DNA of 64,000 nucleotides from Lineus longissimus (GCF_910592395.1 NC_088319.1:15006001-15070000); one strand, 5' to 3'; counted from the stretch's first letter, positions 23,810-36,068 are shown. The notes: generated by a model not told the origin, from the letters alone. Numbers and translations are program-made.

Positions 23810-24022
23810 ATGTACCTCGAAAGGCGTTACATGACTTTCCGGGACTTTTTATTAGGAGTTGCAAACGATAAGGCCGAGAAATCGGCATGCTTAGCGCTAA
23901 CGTTACGTATCCTGGTCTATATATCGTTTGTTTTTCGAAGTTGGTTCGGTTCCAATGTTACCGCTACTAACGCTTACATTCCCCAAGGAACAGTGATGAA
24001 TGGGCGATGCCATAGGTTGAGA
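23810..24022 (+). CDS. Gene B exon 1, U4
   Basis: The encoded residues match U0, including the final R and the GTGAGT donor at 24023. The sequence after the donor is also of the U0 type. Confidence 0.35.
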
Positions 24023-24603
24023 GTGAGTCAAAATTATTCTCAAACGTCGTGGCTGAGCTTACGTCAGTTCAATAATCATTGATTGCATGAAAGACTCGCA
24101 GTGCACTTTTGACAAATGACATAAATATCGTTGATTGATCTCCATTGTATTTCTAACTAAAATGTCGATATAATAAAGTGTTGTTTATATCGACTAAAAT
24201 GGATTGCCGTGCTACTCGATATAAGACAAAAAAAGTTAAAGGGATGAAACCTTTTTCGTGATCAACTATATTTTGGTCCGGAGACCCGACACAAGCTTCC
24301 GGCACTATTGGTGCCTTTATCAGGCATGAGGAGAGGGTGACTGACTGCATCTATATATGTTAGCATAATATTATGATAAAAACAAAAATACAGTGGTAGA
24401 CGTAAATTGTAATTCAATCGGCGCCAGTTGTTTATATCGGTATAGTGTTCACATTTAATCTGCAGAATAAATTTTAAATCGAAATTATGGTAAATCGTTC
24501 TCATTCTTTGATGTTTCTTCGTGCTCTGCTTTCAAGCAAACATAGTCATTAAGGCAGGCATCTTCGATTAGCTGAGTCAGTCGCATGTTCTTCCCGTCGG
24601 TGA

Positions 24604-24908
24604 GCGACTTCTTCCGACTTCTTAACGGTTTCTCTAACTTTTTCCCTGATTTATCCGACAAAACTCCGACATTGTACGACTTTTCCCTGAAAGGTCGGAT
24701 TTTTAGAAAATTTGTGAAAAATACTAGGGCTTCCCAAAATATGGCATTTAAGATCAAAGGATAATGTTGAATGGGGTTAATGAGGGGACCTAATTGAGTG
24801 AGCTAATTAGTATTCACACTGATGGTCACTCTGAGTGTTTGGCTCACACCTCATCAAATCAGGAAAAAGTTAGGGAAACCGTTAAGAAGACAGCAAAAGC
24901 CTCCTCGT
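24604..24908. mobile_element. Foldback element a, U4
   Basis: Copy matching U3. Confidence 0.65.
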
Positions 24909-25689
24909 GTTGGCGAGTGCCGAGTAAAATGGCCATGAAGCTCAGTATTTCTGGCACCTGTGGTCATCCACCAATTTTTCACTCAGTGTTTTTAATACCA
25001 CAGTACACAGCACAAGAGACCATAAAGTTTTAATCCCCCGATTACTGACGCAAGGTTGGATTGTATGTACGTTTTCAATGTACACTGCCAAAAATAACTC
25101 CAAAGAAAAAGAAAGTGTTCTGTGCTCCGTCTTCAAGACAATGGAACTTTGGTACCATGGTCATGGCGAAGATTTAGAATGAAGGGAAGGAAGATTGTAA
25201 CTTTGGATGTTTCACCGATGTAATTAACATGGTATAGATGGCGATTGTGAGAAATCTGTCTGATAATACATGTACTTTCGTGTGTACTCCAGAATACGAT
25301 TAATGTGTTCATGTTCAGCGGCAGGGCAAAGTAAAATAAAATCGAAAAATAAATAATAAATTAGACCTCTCAGAGGAGTGTACATTGATTTGGAAAACCA
25401 AACCCGATTACGCAGTTTCCCAGTCGAGTTAATTCAACAATATTGATTGAGCCCACCGGATTCCAAGCAATTTATTGTCAGCCATAGTTTGGAAACCTTT
25501 CACGCCGGGGATATTAATTATGTCGGGTCTTAGGTTCTGCACTCTCGTCAGCACTGTAAAATATTTCTCTATTGATTTGTCATGTGAAACTTTCAATCTT
25601 TGGTGGTGTCTGCGGTCTTTATTTAAGTTAAAGCCGGGGCTCGATCAGATCAAAACCAATGGTGTCCGCCGCACATGGTGTCACTAGCA

Positions 25690-26094
25690 GGCGGCTTTTT
25701 CCGACTTCTTAAGGCTTTCTCTAACTCTTTCCTGATTTATCTGACAAAAGTCCGAGATTTCTAGAAACCTGTTAAAATGACGAGGGCTTCCCAAAATAGG
25801 GCAATAAAGATCAAAGGCCTATGTTGAATTGGGTTAATGAAGTGTGAGCCAAACACTTAGAGTGACCCTAAGTGTGAATATTAACTATCTCACTCAATTA
25901 AGTCTCCTCACTGACCCCATTCAACATTAGTCTTTGATCTTTAATGCCCCAGGCTATTTTGGGAAGTCCTAGTAGTATTTTTAATATGTTTTCTAGAAAT
26001 CCTACCATTCAGGGAAGTCGGACAATGTCGGTCTTATGTCGGATAAATCAGGGAAAAAGTTAGAGAAACCGTAAAGTAGTTGGAAAAAGCATCC
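25690..26094. mobile_element. Foldback element b, U4
   Basis: Full-length copy with private changes in the right arm (CCTACCATTC, GTCGGTCTTATG, and a changed tip GGAAAAAGCATCC). Confidence 0.68.
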
Positions 26095-26210
26095 GATAAT
26101 GAAAATGTGTAGAGTTTCGCTTATTTGTGATGGGCGGTTCTGTTTTTGCGCATGTCCTTCTGGATTTCATCGCTGAACTGTCAATTTGCTCCATCATTGG
26201 TTTCAGTTAC

Positions 26211-26506
26211 TTAGTCGGTAAGATTCAGTGTGATATCGCACATTATATGCAGTAATTGGACAACGATCGGCACAGCTACGCCATGGTATCTCCATGGCAT
26301 AGTCGAATCGGGGAGCTTCTCAGAGGCATTGGCGACAACTCTCACAAAGTGAATACGTGCCAGTCTCCGTGACTGATGACAGTCTGATTGGACGCCCTTG
26401 TTACCCAAGTAAACATAGCCAAATTTCATTGTATCATCATAAACATATCCCGTTTCAATCTTGTGTACAAACTCATCTCCCTGTTGAAGCAGAACCAACC
26501 GTACAA
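26211..26506 (-). CDS. Unassigned minus-strand ORF, U4
   Basis: Full-length copy with the G-D-E-F variant and otherwise as U0. Confidence 0.2.
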
Positions 26507-26867
26507 CTGTGAGTCCCTATTTTATCTGTTGAATTACCGCGCTGAATACACAGTTGCGTCGGTTGAGAGTTCATTTGTTCCTTTGTTGGCCGATGGCGAC
26601 CGCAGCAGCACTGAGCACCGATCAGAGTGTTTACTTTATCAACGGCAGCAGATGATACGGGATCGTTACTATGAGCAAAACCCAATGAGCAAACTCTTGT
26701 AAACAAAGTGAAAACGCTGGATAATTCGTTGGTCTTATTCGAGTAAGATACGTTCGAAAATGAACATTCAAAACCCAGTCTGTGCTAAAAGGTGATTTTA
26801 GGAAGGCACTCTGCTTTATACACAGATATATACTTTTTAAAAGGATAACAGTTATTTTCTATTGGAG

Positions 26868-27046
26868 AGATCGGAGAAGATACTGATTCTTTTACTTCGG
26901 AAAGTAAGGTAAGAATTTTTTTAACTTCGAAAAGTGATTTGATCGCTGATGAACGTATATTTTAATAATGTCTGAATTCGGAAGAAATTCCGTATTTCCT
27001 AATTTCTCATAAGATTGCATTGAAGGGCTACAAATTTGTTTTCTGG
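26868..27046 (+). CDS. Candidate terminal exons of gene B, U4
   Basis: Segments 26868-26908 and 27014-27046. Two residue changes are seen (Y to S, D to E), the frame is intact, and the acceptor is TTGGAG|AG. Confidence 0.2.
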
Positions 27047-27124
27047 GTGAAAGGAATAAAAATATGTTTTATGTGAAGGTTAGTTCAATACAGAAATAGG
27101 AAGAATCCGTTCCGACTAATCTTG

Positions 27125-29051
27125 CTATTCAACTCTCATAAACCTTTGAGCAAACCTTAATGATCTCCTTCGATTGTATCTCTCCAAATATCTTACAGAA
27201 GATACGGGGGAAATCAGATCGCCATTACGCAGCATGAGAAGTTCTTCTTCGCCTTCATATACGCCTTTATTTGCCCGTATATGGCAATTACTGAGCATAA
27301 CATCAACAACTCTGTAAAAAGTTTTATCGACCTTCCAAGGATTTAAAGGAGAACATTCTGGTATTCGAATCAGTTTAGTGGCGAATAGTCTCAAATTGTT
27401 TAAATAATATATCAGGAGTGTAGATTTTGTTTGATAATAATCGAACTTTCGAACGCAAAAGCCAATGGGATCCATTTCCTGCAAGATACACGTTTTTCTG
27501 CTAAATTTAGGATATACTTGTATGTGTTGGATTTTGAATATTGGACTTGACTTGATGATGTATACATGGTCATCTTTCGTATTAAATGATAAAAACTGGT
27601 CTTCAGACGCAATCCAACTCATGTGCAGGGTAAGCGTCCCCAGCCCATTTGTCCAAGTTATATTGGATATGGTGTATACTATATTTTCTCTCACTCTGCA
27701 CATGACCATTAACATGTTTTGAAGTATGAGCGGTTCTGTAAGTGTTTTAAGTCGAATGCATGGATGTTTGTAATACATGTTGATCATTTTAACCAAGCTA
27801 TCAGTAAATATGTCATACCATTTAAGCGAAATAGTTATACGTCGGCCTCGTCCTTTCCTTTCAATCAGTAATAGTTTCATGTCAAATAGTGTGTGGAACA
27901 CAACCGTAAAGCCAACCTTTTCCGCAGAAGTATTATGCGTAAGTTTGTATTCCATCTTATTATCACTCCTAAGCTGATAGACTAAAATCGGTTTCAAAAC
28001 ATGAAGCATTCTTTTAGCGTGTTTATGGACAAATACGACAGAGTTAGAATTGAAATCGAACAAATAAAACTCCTTTTCATGTTTTTTGGTCAGTGAAACA
28101 ACGGGGGGTTTGAAAAGTATTGCGCCACTAGGTCTGTACTCTATGTTTTTCTCCTGAAATAGGAAAACTTGCATAACCGCGCAGTCCTGTGAAGTTTATT
28201 TGTCGTCCTCTCACCACTGGATCAGTGGCCGTTGCATAATCCTCTCCACAATGTCCTCGCTGCGTTACTGACCCCGGAGTGCATCCATTGGTGTAGGTAG
28301 ATCTCTGCACTGTTCATCGCCCAATGCTAATGGCCGAGCCATTCAGAGACCTAATATTAACACTAGATGATGTACAAGTAAAGCTTGAGGCTACTGAGAA
28401 AAACACGATGGTCACGACGGAAAAGAGAAAGACACCTGATGTGGTCGATGGAAGCGGTAGCACTAGTGGCTGTGATAGTATTACACGTTTCTTCTGTAAC
28501 TATCAGAAGTCAGGTAGACTTAGACGGCGATTGCGCCAACGTCGGCAGTGCTTTGCTATTTCATGTCGGAACACACCCAAACAATGCAAAAATCGTATGT
28601 GGAAATCATGAAAAATACGTCAATTGCATATAGTGAAAACCTTACCTATCCATGACATCGAAAAAATCCTTGAAAATAACGTGCAGCGAACCGGTTGTGG
28701 CTGAGATAATTGTAAATAACTTAACTCTGACATTAGAATATTTGAGGTTTAAGAACTTCCATGTGCCACGTTTGTCTCGGTAAGCTCACCTACCTTCGTT
28801 TGAAACATATGATAACCATCTTGAATTGTGTCATCCTCCTTCTCCATACATGTTCCCTTCGTTTTGCTCAGTTGACAAACATTGCCATCGTCACTAAAAC
28901 GAGTATTTATTGTTGTACAGTTTATCATCATGAAGCAAACTATAGCACAATGGCATCTTGATCGTGTTTTGTCGTCAATAAATGCTGGCTTTCGTATTGC
29001 TTTCCTCTTTGTAACCTTCATGTAACAGATTGAGCTCTTCGGTGGTGACAT
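27125..29051 (-). CDS. Gene A, U5 copy
   Basis: Exons lie at 29051-28794, 28304-28215 and 28153-27125. The frame is intact. By eye there are about 31 residue differences from U1 over the terminal exon, nearly all before residue ~262. Examples are TSAEKVGFTVVF in block II, TDSLV near 117, NTKDDHVYIIKSSP near 191 and GFCVRKFDYYQTK near 231. The last ~80 residues differ from U1 at only two sites. Exon 2 ends D-P-V instead of D-T-V. Confidence 0.62.
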
Positions 29052-29326
29052 TTTACTTTGTTACCTATCTGATTGTTATTTTTTGCTTAACATGACCCGA
29101 TATGCAGATGCAGAAGATCTAAAAACCAGCTCAGATTCAGAAAATCAGATCTTCACACCTTTGTATCAGTATTTCAATTTAGATTTACTATCAGCCCGGT
29201 AAAATCGAACAAGAATCTCCCCAAATCTCCTCGATTCGACTTTGTAAGGAGATACTATGGCGTAGCTAGATCTAGCTATACCGACACGTGGCCAAATATG
29301 CTCGATAAAAATAAAATTAGAAATAC
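29052..29326. promoter_or_regulatory. Divergent spacer, U5
   Basis: The palindrome is at 29263-29278 and the E-box at 29285-29290. Both are intact, with the TTTGTAAGG variant upstream. Confidence 0.4.
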
Positions 29327-29539
29327 ATGTACCTCGAAAGGCGTTACATGACTTTCCGGGACTTTTTATTAGGAGTTGCAAACGATAAGCCCGAGAAATC
29401 GGCATGCTTAGCGCTAACGTTACGTATCCTGGTCTATATATCGTTTGTTTTTCGAAGTTGGTTCGGTTCTAATGTTACCGCTACTAACGCTTACATTCCC
29501 CAAGGAACAGTGATGAATGGGCGATGCCATAGTTTGGGA
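29327..29539 (+). CDS. Gene B exon 1, U5
   Basis: Two residue changes are seen: A to P in NDKPEKS before the membrane segment and R to S in GRCHSLG. One change is silent (TCT for TCC). The donor is GTAAGT at 29540. Confidence 0.35.
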
Positions 29540-30119
29540 GTAAGTCAAAATTCTCTCAAACGTCGTGGCTGAGCTTACGTCAGTTCAATAATCACTGATT
29601 GCATGAAAGACTCGCAGTGCACTTTTGACAAATGACATAAATATCGTTGATTGATCTCCATTGTATTTCTAACTAAAATGTCGATATAATAAAGTGTTGT
29701 TTATATCAACTAAAATGGATTGCCGTGCTACTCGATAAAAGACAAAAAAAGTTAAAGGGATGACACCTTTTTCGTGATCAACTATATTTTGGTCCGGAGA
29801 CCCGACACAAGCTTCCGGCACTATTGGTGCCTTTATCAAGTATGAGGAGAGGGTGATTGACTGCATCTATATATGTTAGCATAATATTATGATAAAAACA
29901 AAAATACAGTGGTAGACGTAAATTGTAATTCAATCGGCGCCAGTTGTTTATATCGGTATTGTGTTCACATTTAATCTGCAGAATAAATTTTAAATCGAAA
30001 TTATGGTAAATCGTTCTCATTCTTTGATGTTTCTTCGTGCTCTGCTTTCAAGCAAACATAGTCATTAAGGCAGGCATCTTCGATTAGCTGAGTCAGTCGC
30101 ATGTTCTTCCCGTCGGTGA

Positions 30120-30424
30120 GCGACTTCTTCCGACTTCTTAACGGTTTCTCTAACTTTTTCCCTGATTTATCCGACAAAACTCCGACATTGTACGACTTTT
30201 CCCTGAAAGGTCGGATTTTTAGAAAATTTGTGAAAAATACTAGGGCTTCCCAAAATATGGCATTTAAGATCAAAGGATAATGTTGAATGGGGTTAATGAG
30301 GGGACCTAATTGAGTGAGCTAATTAGTATTCACACTGATGGTGACTCTGAGTGTTTGGCTCACACCTCATCAAATCAGGAAAAAGTTAGGGAAACCGTTA
30401 AGAAGACAGCAAAAGCCTCCTCGT
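30120..30424. mobile_element. Foldback element a, U5
   Basis: Copy matching U0. Confidence 0.65.
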
Positions 30425-31201
30425 GTTGGCGAGTGCCGAGTAAAAAGGCCATGAAGCTCAGTATTTCTGGCACCTGTGGTCATCCTCCAATTTTTCATTC
30501 AGTGTTTTTAATACCACAGTACACAGCACAAGAGACCATAAAGTTTTAATCCCCCGATTACTGACGCAAGGTTTGATTGTATGTACGTTTTCAATGTACA
30601 CTGCCAAAAATAACTCCAAAGAAAAAGAAAGTGTTCTGTGCTCCGTCTTCAAGACAATGGAACTTTGGTACCATGGTCATGGCGAAGATTTAGAATGAAT
30701 GGAAGGAAGATTGTAACTTTGGATGTTTCACCGATGTAATTAACAGGGTATAGATGGCGATTGTGAGAAATCTGTCTGATAATACATGTACTTTCGTGTG
30801 TACTCCAGAATACGATTAATGTGTTCATGTTCAGCGGCAGGGCAAAGTAAAATAAAATCGAAAAATAAATAATAAATTAGACCTCTCAGAGGAGTGTACA
30901 TTGATTTGGAAAACCAAACCCGATTACGCAGTTTCCCAGTCGAGTTAATTCAACAATATTGATTGAGCCCACCGGATTCCAAGCAATTTATTGTCAGCCA
31001 TAGTTTGGAAACCTTTCACGCCGGGAATATTATGTCGGGTCTTAGGTTCTGCACTCTCGTCAGCACTGTAAAATATTTCTCTATTGATTTGTCATATGAA
31101 ACTTTCAATCTTTGGTGGTGTCTGCGGTCTTTATTTAAGTTAAAGCCGGGGCTCGATCAGATCAAAACCAATAGTGTCCGCCGCACATGGTGTCACTAGC
31201 A

Positions 31202-31615
31202 GGCGGCTTTTTCCGACTTGTTAAGGCTTTCTCTAACTCTTTCCTGATTCATCTGACAAAAGTCCGAGATTTCTAGAAAACCTGTTAAAATGACGAGGGC
31301 TTCCCAAAATAGGGCAATAAAGATCAAAGGCCTATGTTGAATGGGGTTAATGAAGTGTGAGCCAAACACTTAGAGTGAACCCTAAGTGTGAATATTAACT
31401 ACAATGTATCTCACTCAATTAAGTCTCCTCACTGACCCCATTCAACATTAGTCTTTGATCTTTAATGCCCCAGGCTATTTTGGGAAGTCCTAGTAGTATT
31501 TTTAATATGTTTTCTAGAAATCCGACCATTCAGGGAAGTCGGACAATGTCGGACTTATGTCGGATAAATCAGGGAAAAAGTTAGAGAAACCGTAAAGTAG
31601 TTGGAAAAAGCCTCC
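31202..31615. mobile_element. Foldback element b, U5
   Basis: Full-length copy with an 8-bp insertion in the centre (CTACAATGTATCTC in place of CTATCTC). Confidence 0.68.
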
Positions 31616-31731
31616 GATAATGAAAATGTGTAGAGTTTCGCTTATTTGTGATGGGCGGTTCTGTTTTTGCGCATGTCCTTCTGGATTTCATCGCTGAACT
31701 GTCAATTTGCTCCATCATTGGTTTCAGTTAC

Positions 31732-32027
31732 TTAGTCGGTAAGATTCAGTGTGATATCGCACATTATATGCAGTAATTGGACAACGATCGGCACAGCTAC
31801 GCCATGGTATCTCCATGGCATAGTCGAATCGGGGAGCTTCTCAGAGGCATTGGCGACAACTCTCACAAAGTGAATACGTGCCAGTCTCCGTGACTGATGA
31901 CAGTCTGATTGGACGCCCTTGTTACCCAAGTAAACATAGCCAAATTTCATTGTATCATCATAAACATATCCCGTTTCAATCTTGTGTACAAACTCAGCTC
32001 CCTGTTGAAGCAGAACCAACCGTACAA
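31732..32027 (-). CDS. Unassigned minus-strand ORF, U5
   Basis: Full-length copy with the same residues as U0 (G-A-E-F). This ORF is absent from U6 because the array ends before it. Confidence 0.2.
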
Positions 32028-32390
32028 CTGTGAGTCCCTATTTTATCTGTTGAATTACCGCGCTGAATACACAGTTGCGTCGGTTGAGAGTTCATTTGTT
32101 CCTTTGTTGGCCGATGGCGACCACAGCAGCACTGAGCACCGATCAGAGTGTTTACTTTATCAACGGCAGCAGATGATACGGGATCGTTACTATGAGCAAA
32201 ACCCAATGAGCAAACTCTTGTAAACAAAGTGAAAACGCTGGATAATTCGTTGGTCTTATTTGAGTAAGATACGTTCGAAAATGAACATTCAAAACCCAGT
32301 CTGTGCTAAAAGGTGATTTTAGGAAGGCACTCAGCTTTATACACAGATATATACTTTTTAAAAGGATTACAGTTATTTTCTATTAGACAG

Positions 32391-32569
32391 AGATCGGAGA
32401 AGATACTGATTCTTTTACTTCGGACAGTAAGGTAAGAATTTTTTTAACTTCGAAAAGTGATTTGATTGCTGATGAACGAATATTTTAATAATGTCTTAAT
32501 TCGGAAGAAATTCCTTATTTCCTAATTTCTCATAAGATTGCATTGAAGGGCTACAAATTTGTTTTCTGA
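32391..32569 (+). CDS. Candidate terminal exons of gene B, U5
   Basis: Segments 32391-32431 and 32537-32569, with Y to S in the first. The acceptor TTAGACAG|AG is shared with U3. An AATAAAAA lies just after the stop in this copy. Confidence 0.2.
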
Positions 32570-32647
32570 GTGAAAGGAATAAAAATATGTTTTATGTGAA
32601 GGTTAGTTCAATACAGAAATATGAAGAATCCGTTCTGACTAATCTTG

Positions 32648-34574
32648 CTATTCAACTCTCATAAACCTTTGAGCAAACCTTAATGATCTCCTTCGATTGT
32701 ATCTCTCCAAATATCTTACAGAAGATACGGGGGAAATCAGATCGCCATTACGCAGCATGAGAAGTTCTTCTTCGCCTTCATATACGCCTTTATTTGCCCG
32801 TATATGGCAATTACTGAGCATAACATCAACCACTCTGTAAAAAGTGTTCTCGACCTTCCAAGGATTTAATGGAGAACATTCTGGTATTCGAATCAGTTTA
32901 GTGGCGAATAGTCTCAAATTGTTTAAATAATATATCAGGAGTGTAGATTTTATTTGATAATAATCAAGCTTTCGAACGCGAAAGCCAATGGGATTCATTT
33001 CATGCAAGATACACGTTTTTCTGCTAAATTTAGGATATACTTGTACGTGTTGGATTTTGAATATTTGACTTGACTTAATAATGTATACATGGCCATCTTT
33101 CGTATTAAATGATAAAACCTGGTTTTCAGACGCAATCCAGCTCATGTGCAGGGTAAGCGTCCCAAGCCCATTTGTCCAAGTTATATTGGATATGGTGTAT
33201 ACTATATTTTCTCTCACTTTGCACATGAGCATTAACATGTTTTGCAGTATGAGCGGTTCTGTAAGTGATCTAAGTCGAATGCATGGATGTTTGTAATACA
33301 TGTTGATCATTTTAACTACGCTATCAGTAAATATGTCATACCATTTAAGCGAAATAGTTGTACGTCGGCCTCGTCCTTTCCTTTCAATCAGTAATAGTTT
33401 CATGTCAAATAGTGTGTGGAACACACCCTTAAAGCCAATCTTTTCCACAGAAATATTATGCGTAAGTTTGTATTCCATCTCATGATCACTCCTAAGCTGA
33501 TAGACTAAAATCGGTTTCAAAACACGAAGCATTCTTTCAGCACGTTTATGGACAAATACGACAGAGTCAGAATTAAAATCAAACATATAAAACCCCGTTT
33601 CATATTTTTTCGTCAGTGAAACAACGGGGGGTTTGAAAAGTATTGCGCCACTAGGTCTGTACTCTAAGTTTTTCTCCTGAAATAGGAAAACTTGCATAAC
33701 CGCGCAGTCCTGTGAAGTTTATTTGTCGTCCTCTCACCACTGTATCAGTGGCCGTTGCATACTCCTCTCCATAATGTCCTTGCTGTGTTACTGACCCCGG
33801 AGTGCATCCATTGGTGTAGGTAGATCTCTGCACTGTTCATCGCCCAATGCTAATGGCCGAGCCATTCAGAGACCTAATATTAACACTAGATGATGTACAA
33901 GTAAAGCTTGAGGCTACTGAGAAAAACACGATGGTCACGACGGAAAAGAGAAAGACACCTGATGTGGTCGATGGAAGCGGTAGCACTAGTGGCTGTGATA
34001 GTATTACACGTTTCTTCTGTAACTATCAGAAGTCAGGTAGACTTAGACGGCGATTGCGCCAACGTCGGCAGTGCTTTGCTATTTCATGTCGGAACACACC
34101 CAAACAATGCAAAAATCGTATGTGGAAATCATGAAAAATACGTCAATTTCATATAGTGAAAACCTTACCTATCCATGACATCGAAAAAATCCTTGAAAAT
34201 AACGTGCAGTGAACCGGTTGTGGCTGAGATAATTGTAAATAACTTAACTCTGACATTAGAATATTTAAGGTTTAAGAACTGCCATGTGCCACGTTTGTTT
34301 CGGCAAGCTCACCTACCTTCGTTTGAAACATATGATAACCATCTTGAATTGTGTCATCCTCCTTCTCCATACATGTTCCCTTCGTTTTGCTCAGTTGACA
34401 AACATTGCCATCGTCACTAAAACGAGTATTTATTGTTGTACAGTTTATCATCATGAAGCAAACTATAGCACAATGGCATCTTGATCGTGTTTTGTCGTCA
34501 ATAAATGCTGGCTTTCGTATTGCTTTCCTCTTTGTAACCTTCATGTAACAGATTGAGCTCTTCGGTGGTGACAT
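32648..34574 (-). CDS. Gene A, U6 copy (exon 2 cysteine lost)
   Basis: Exons lie at 34574-34317, 33827-33738 and 33676-32648. The frame is intact although the unit is truncated further out. Exon 2 reads GHYGEEY, so the second cysteine of the pair is tyrosine here. The terminal exon has private changes NLEYRP, VHKRAER, SDHEMEYK, ISVEKIGFKGVF, MLMCKV, LHEMNPIG and WKVENTFY. It is the most divergent of the six complete copies, in line with its edge position. Confidence 0.58.
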
Positions 34575-34849
34575 TTTACTTTGTTACCTATCTGATTGTT
34601 ATTTTTTGCTTAACATGACCCGATATGCAGATGCAGAAGATCTAAAAATCAGCTCAGATTCAGAAAATCAGATCTTCACACCTTTGTATCAGTATTTCAA
34701 TTTAGATTTACTATCAGCCCGGTAAAATCGAACAAGAATCTCCCCAAATCTCCTCGATTCGACTTTGTAAGGAGATACTATGGCGTAGCTAGATCTAGCT
34801 ATACTGACACGTGGCCAAATATGCTCGATAAAAATAAAATTAGAAATAC
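34575..34849. promoter_or_regulatory. Divergent spacer, U6
   Basis: The palindrome is at 34786-34801 and the E-box at 34808-34813. Both are intact even in the edge copy. The base between them differs (ATACTGACACG), so the two motifs are kept while the linker changes. Confidence 0.4.
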
Positions 34850-35062
34850 ATGTACCTCGAAAGGCGTTACATGACTTTCCGGGACTTTTTATTAGGAGTT
34901 GCAAACGATAAGCCCGAGAAATCGGCATGCTTAGCGCTAACGTTACGTATCCTGGTCTATATATCGTTTGTTTTTCGAAGTTGGTTCGGTTCCAATGTTA
35001 CCGCTACTAACGCTTACTTTCCCCAAGGAACAGTGATGAATGGGCGATGCCATAGGTTGGGA
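34850..35062 (+). CDS. Gene B exon 1, U6
   Basis: It shares the NDKPEKS change with U5 and has a private I to F (NAYFPQG). The donor is GTAAGT at 35063. Because the unit is cut at 36068, any 3' exons inside the array are missing for this copy. Confidence 0.33.
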
Positions 35063-35642
35063 GTAAGTCAAAATTCTCTCAAACGTCGTGGCTGAGCTTA
35101 CGTCAGTTCAAGAATCACTGATTGCATGAAAGACTCGCAGTGCACTTTTGACAAATGACATAAATATCGTTGATTGATCTCCATTGTATTTCTAACTTAA
35201 GTACCGATATACATTTTTTTTGTTGATATCGACTAAAATGGATTGCCGTGCTACTCGATATCAGACAAAAAAAGTTAAAGGGATGAAACCTTTTTCGTGA
35301 TCAACTATATTTTGGTCCGGAGACCCGACACAAGCTTCCGGCACTATTGGTGCCTTTATCAGGTATGAGGAGAGGGTGACTGACTGCATCTATATATGTT
35401 AGCATAATATTATGATAAAAACAAAAATACAGTGGTAGACGTAAATTGTAATTCAATCGGCGCCAGTTGTTTATATCGTCATAGTGTTCACATTTAATCT
35501 GCAGAATAAATTTAAAATCGAAATTATGGTAAATCGTTTTCATTCTTTGATGTTTCTTCGTGCTCTGCTTTCAAGCAAACATAGTCACTAAGGCAGGCAT
35601 CTTCGATTAGCTGAGTCAGTCGCATGTTCTTCCCGTCGATGA

Positions 35643-35947
35643 GCGACTTCTTCCGAATTCTTAACGGTTTTTCTAACTGTTTCCCTGATTTATCCGATAA
35701 AAGTCTGACATTGTACGACTTTTCCCTGAAAGGTCGGATTTTTAGAAAGTTTGTGAAAAATACTAGGGCTTCCCAAAATATGGCATTTAAGATCAAAGGA
35801 TAATGTTGAATGGGGTTAATGAGGGGACCTAATTGAGTGAGCTAATTAGTATTCACACTGATGGTGACTCTGAGTGTTTGGCTCACACCTCATCAAATCA
35901 GGAATAAGTTTGGGAAACCGTTAAGAAGACGGTAAAAGCCTCCTCTT
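35643..35947. mobile_element. Foldback element a, U6 (diverged)
   Basis: Recognisable but with many more changes than in the other units (for example CCGAATTCTTAACGG and GATAAAAGTCTGACA). This is the most decayed part of the edge copy. Confidence 0.6.
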
Positions 35948-36068
35948 GTTGGCGAGTGCCGAGTAAAAAAGGCTATGAAGCACAGTATGTCTGGCACCTG
36001 TGGTCATCCGCCAATTTTTTATTCAGTGTTTTTAATACCACAGTACACAGCACAAGAGTTCATAAAGT

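Larger units (their letters stand above)
21613..27124. repeat. Array unit U4 (complete)
   Basis: Length is 5512 bp. It carries a 5-bp deletion in gene A intron 1 near 23140. It shares the variant gene B exon 1 donor and the following 2-bp difference with U0, and the ATTA insertion near 25513 with U1. Confidence 0.93.
27125..32647. repeat. Array unit U5 (complete, longest)
   Basis: Length is 5523 bp. An 8-bp insertion near 31400 sits in the centre of foldback element b. The pre-stop region near 27055 reads AATAAAAA where U0-U4 have a GAATGGAAA-like sequence. This could create a plus-strand polyadenylation signal. Confidence 0.93.
1..36068. repeat. Tandem array of ~5.5 kb gene-bearing units
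   Basis: Seven head-to-tail copies of one unit follow each other without spacer. I set boundaries at the stop codon of the minus-strand gene: 5098, 10617, 16096, 21613, 27125 and 32648. Successive distances are 5519, 5479, 5517, 5512 and 5523 bp. Copies read as near-identical, with scattered substitutions and a few small indels. The left end is outside the window, so the true copy number is higher than seven. The right end is at about 36068, where similarity stops between two shared stretches, 'cacagcacaagag' and 'ataaagttt'. The unit holds protein-coding exons, so it is an amplified gene locus rather than a simple satellite. An assembly error could change the copy number, but the copy-specific substitutions argue against pure duplication by the assembler. 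Confidence 0.95.
32648..36068. repeat. Array unit U6 (truncated, diverged edge copy)
   Basis: This is the last copy. It is intact through gene A, the divergent spacer, gene B exon 1 and foldback element a, then breaks off at about 36068. Element b, the minus-strand ORF and the 3' exon candidates are absent. From about 35500 to the break the density of differences from the other copies rises clearly (for example near 35640-35710 and 35905-35990), as expected for an array edge that escapes homogenisation. Confidence 0.92.

Noticed and set aside
1-36068. Array as rDNA, histone or snRNA repeat, or an integrated viral concatemer
   Set aside because: No rRNA, histone or snRNA sequence, and no replication, capsid or integrase motif was seen. 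Spliced exons with a PAN-like module speak against a virus.
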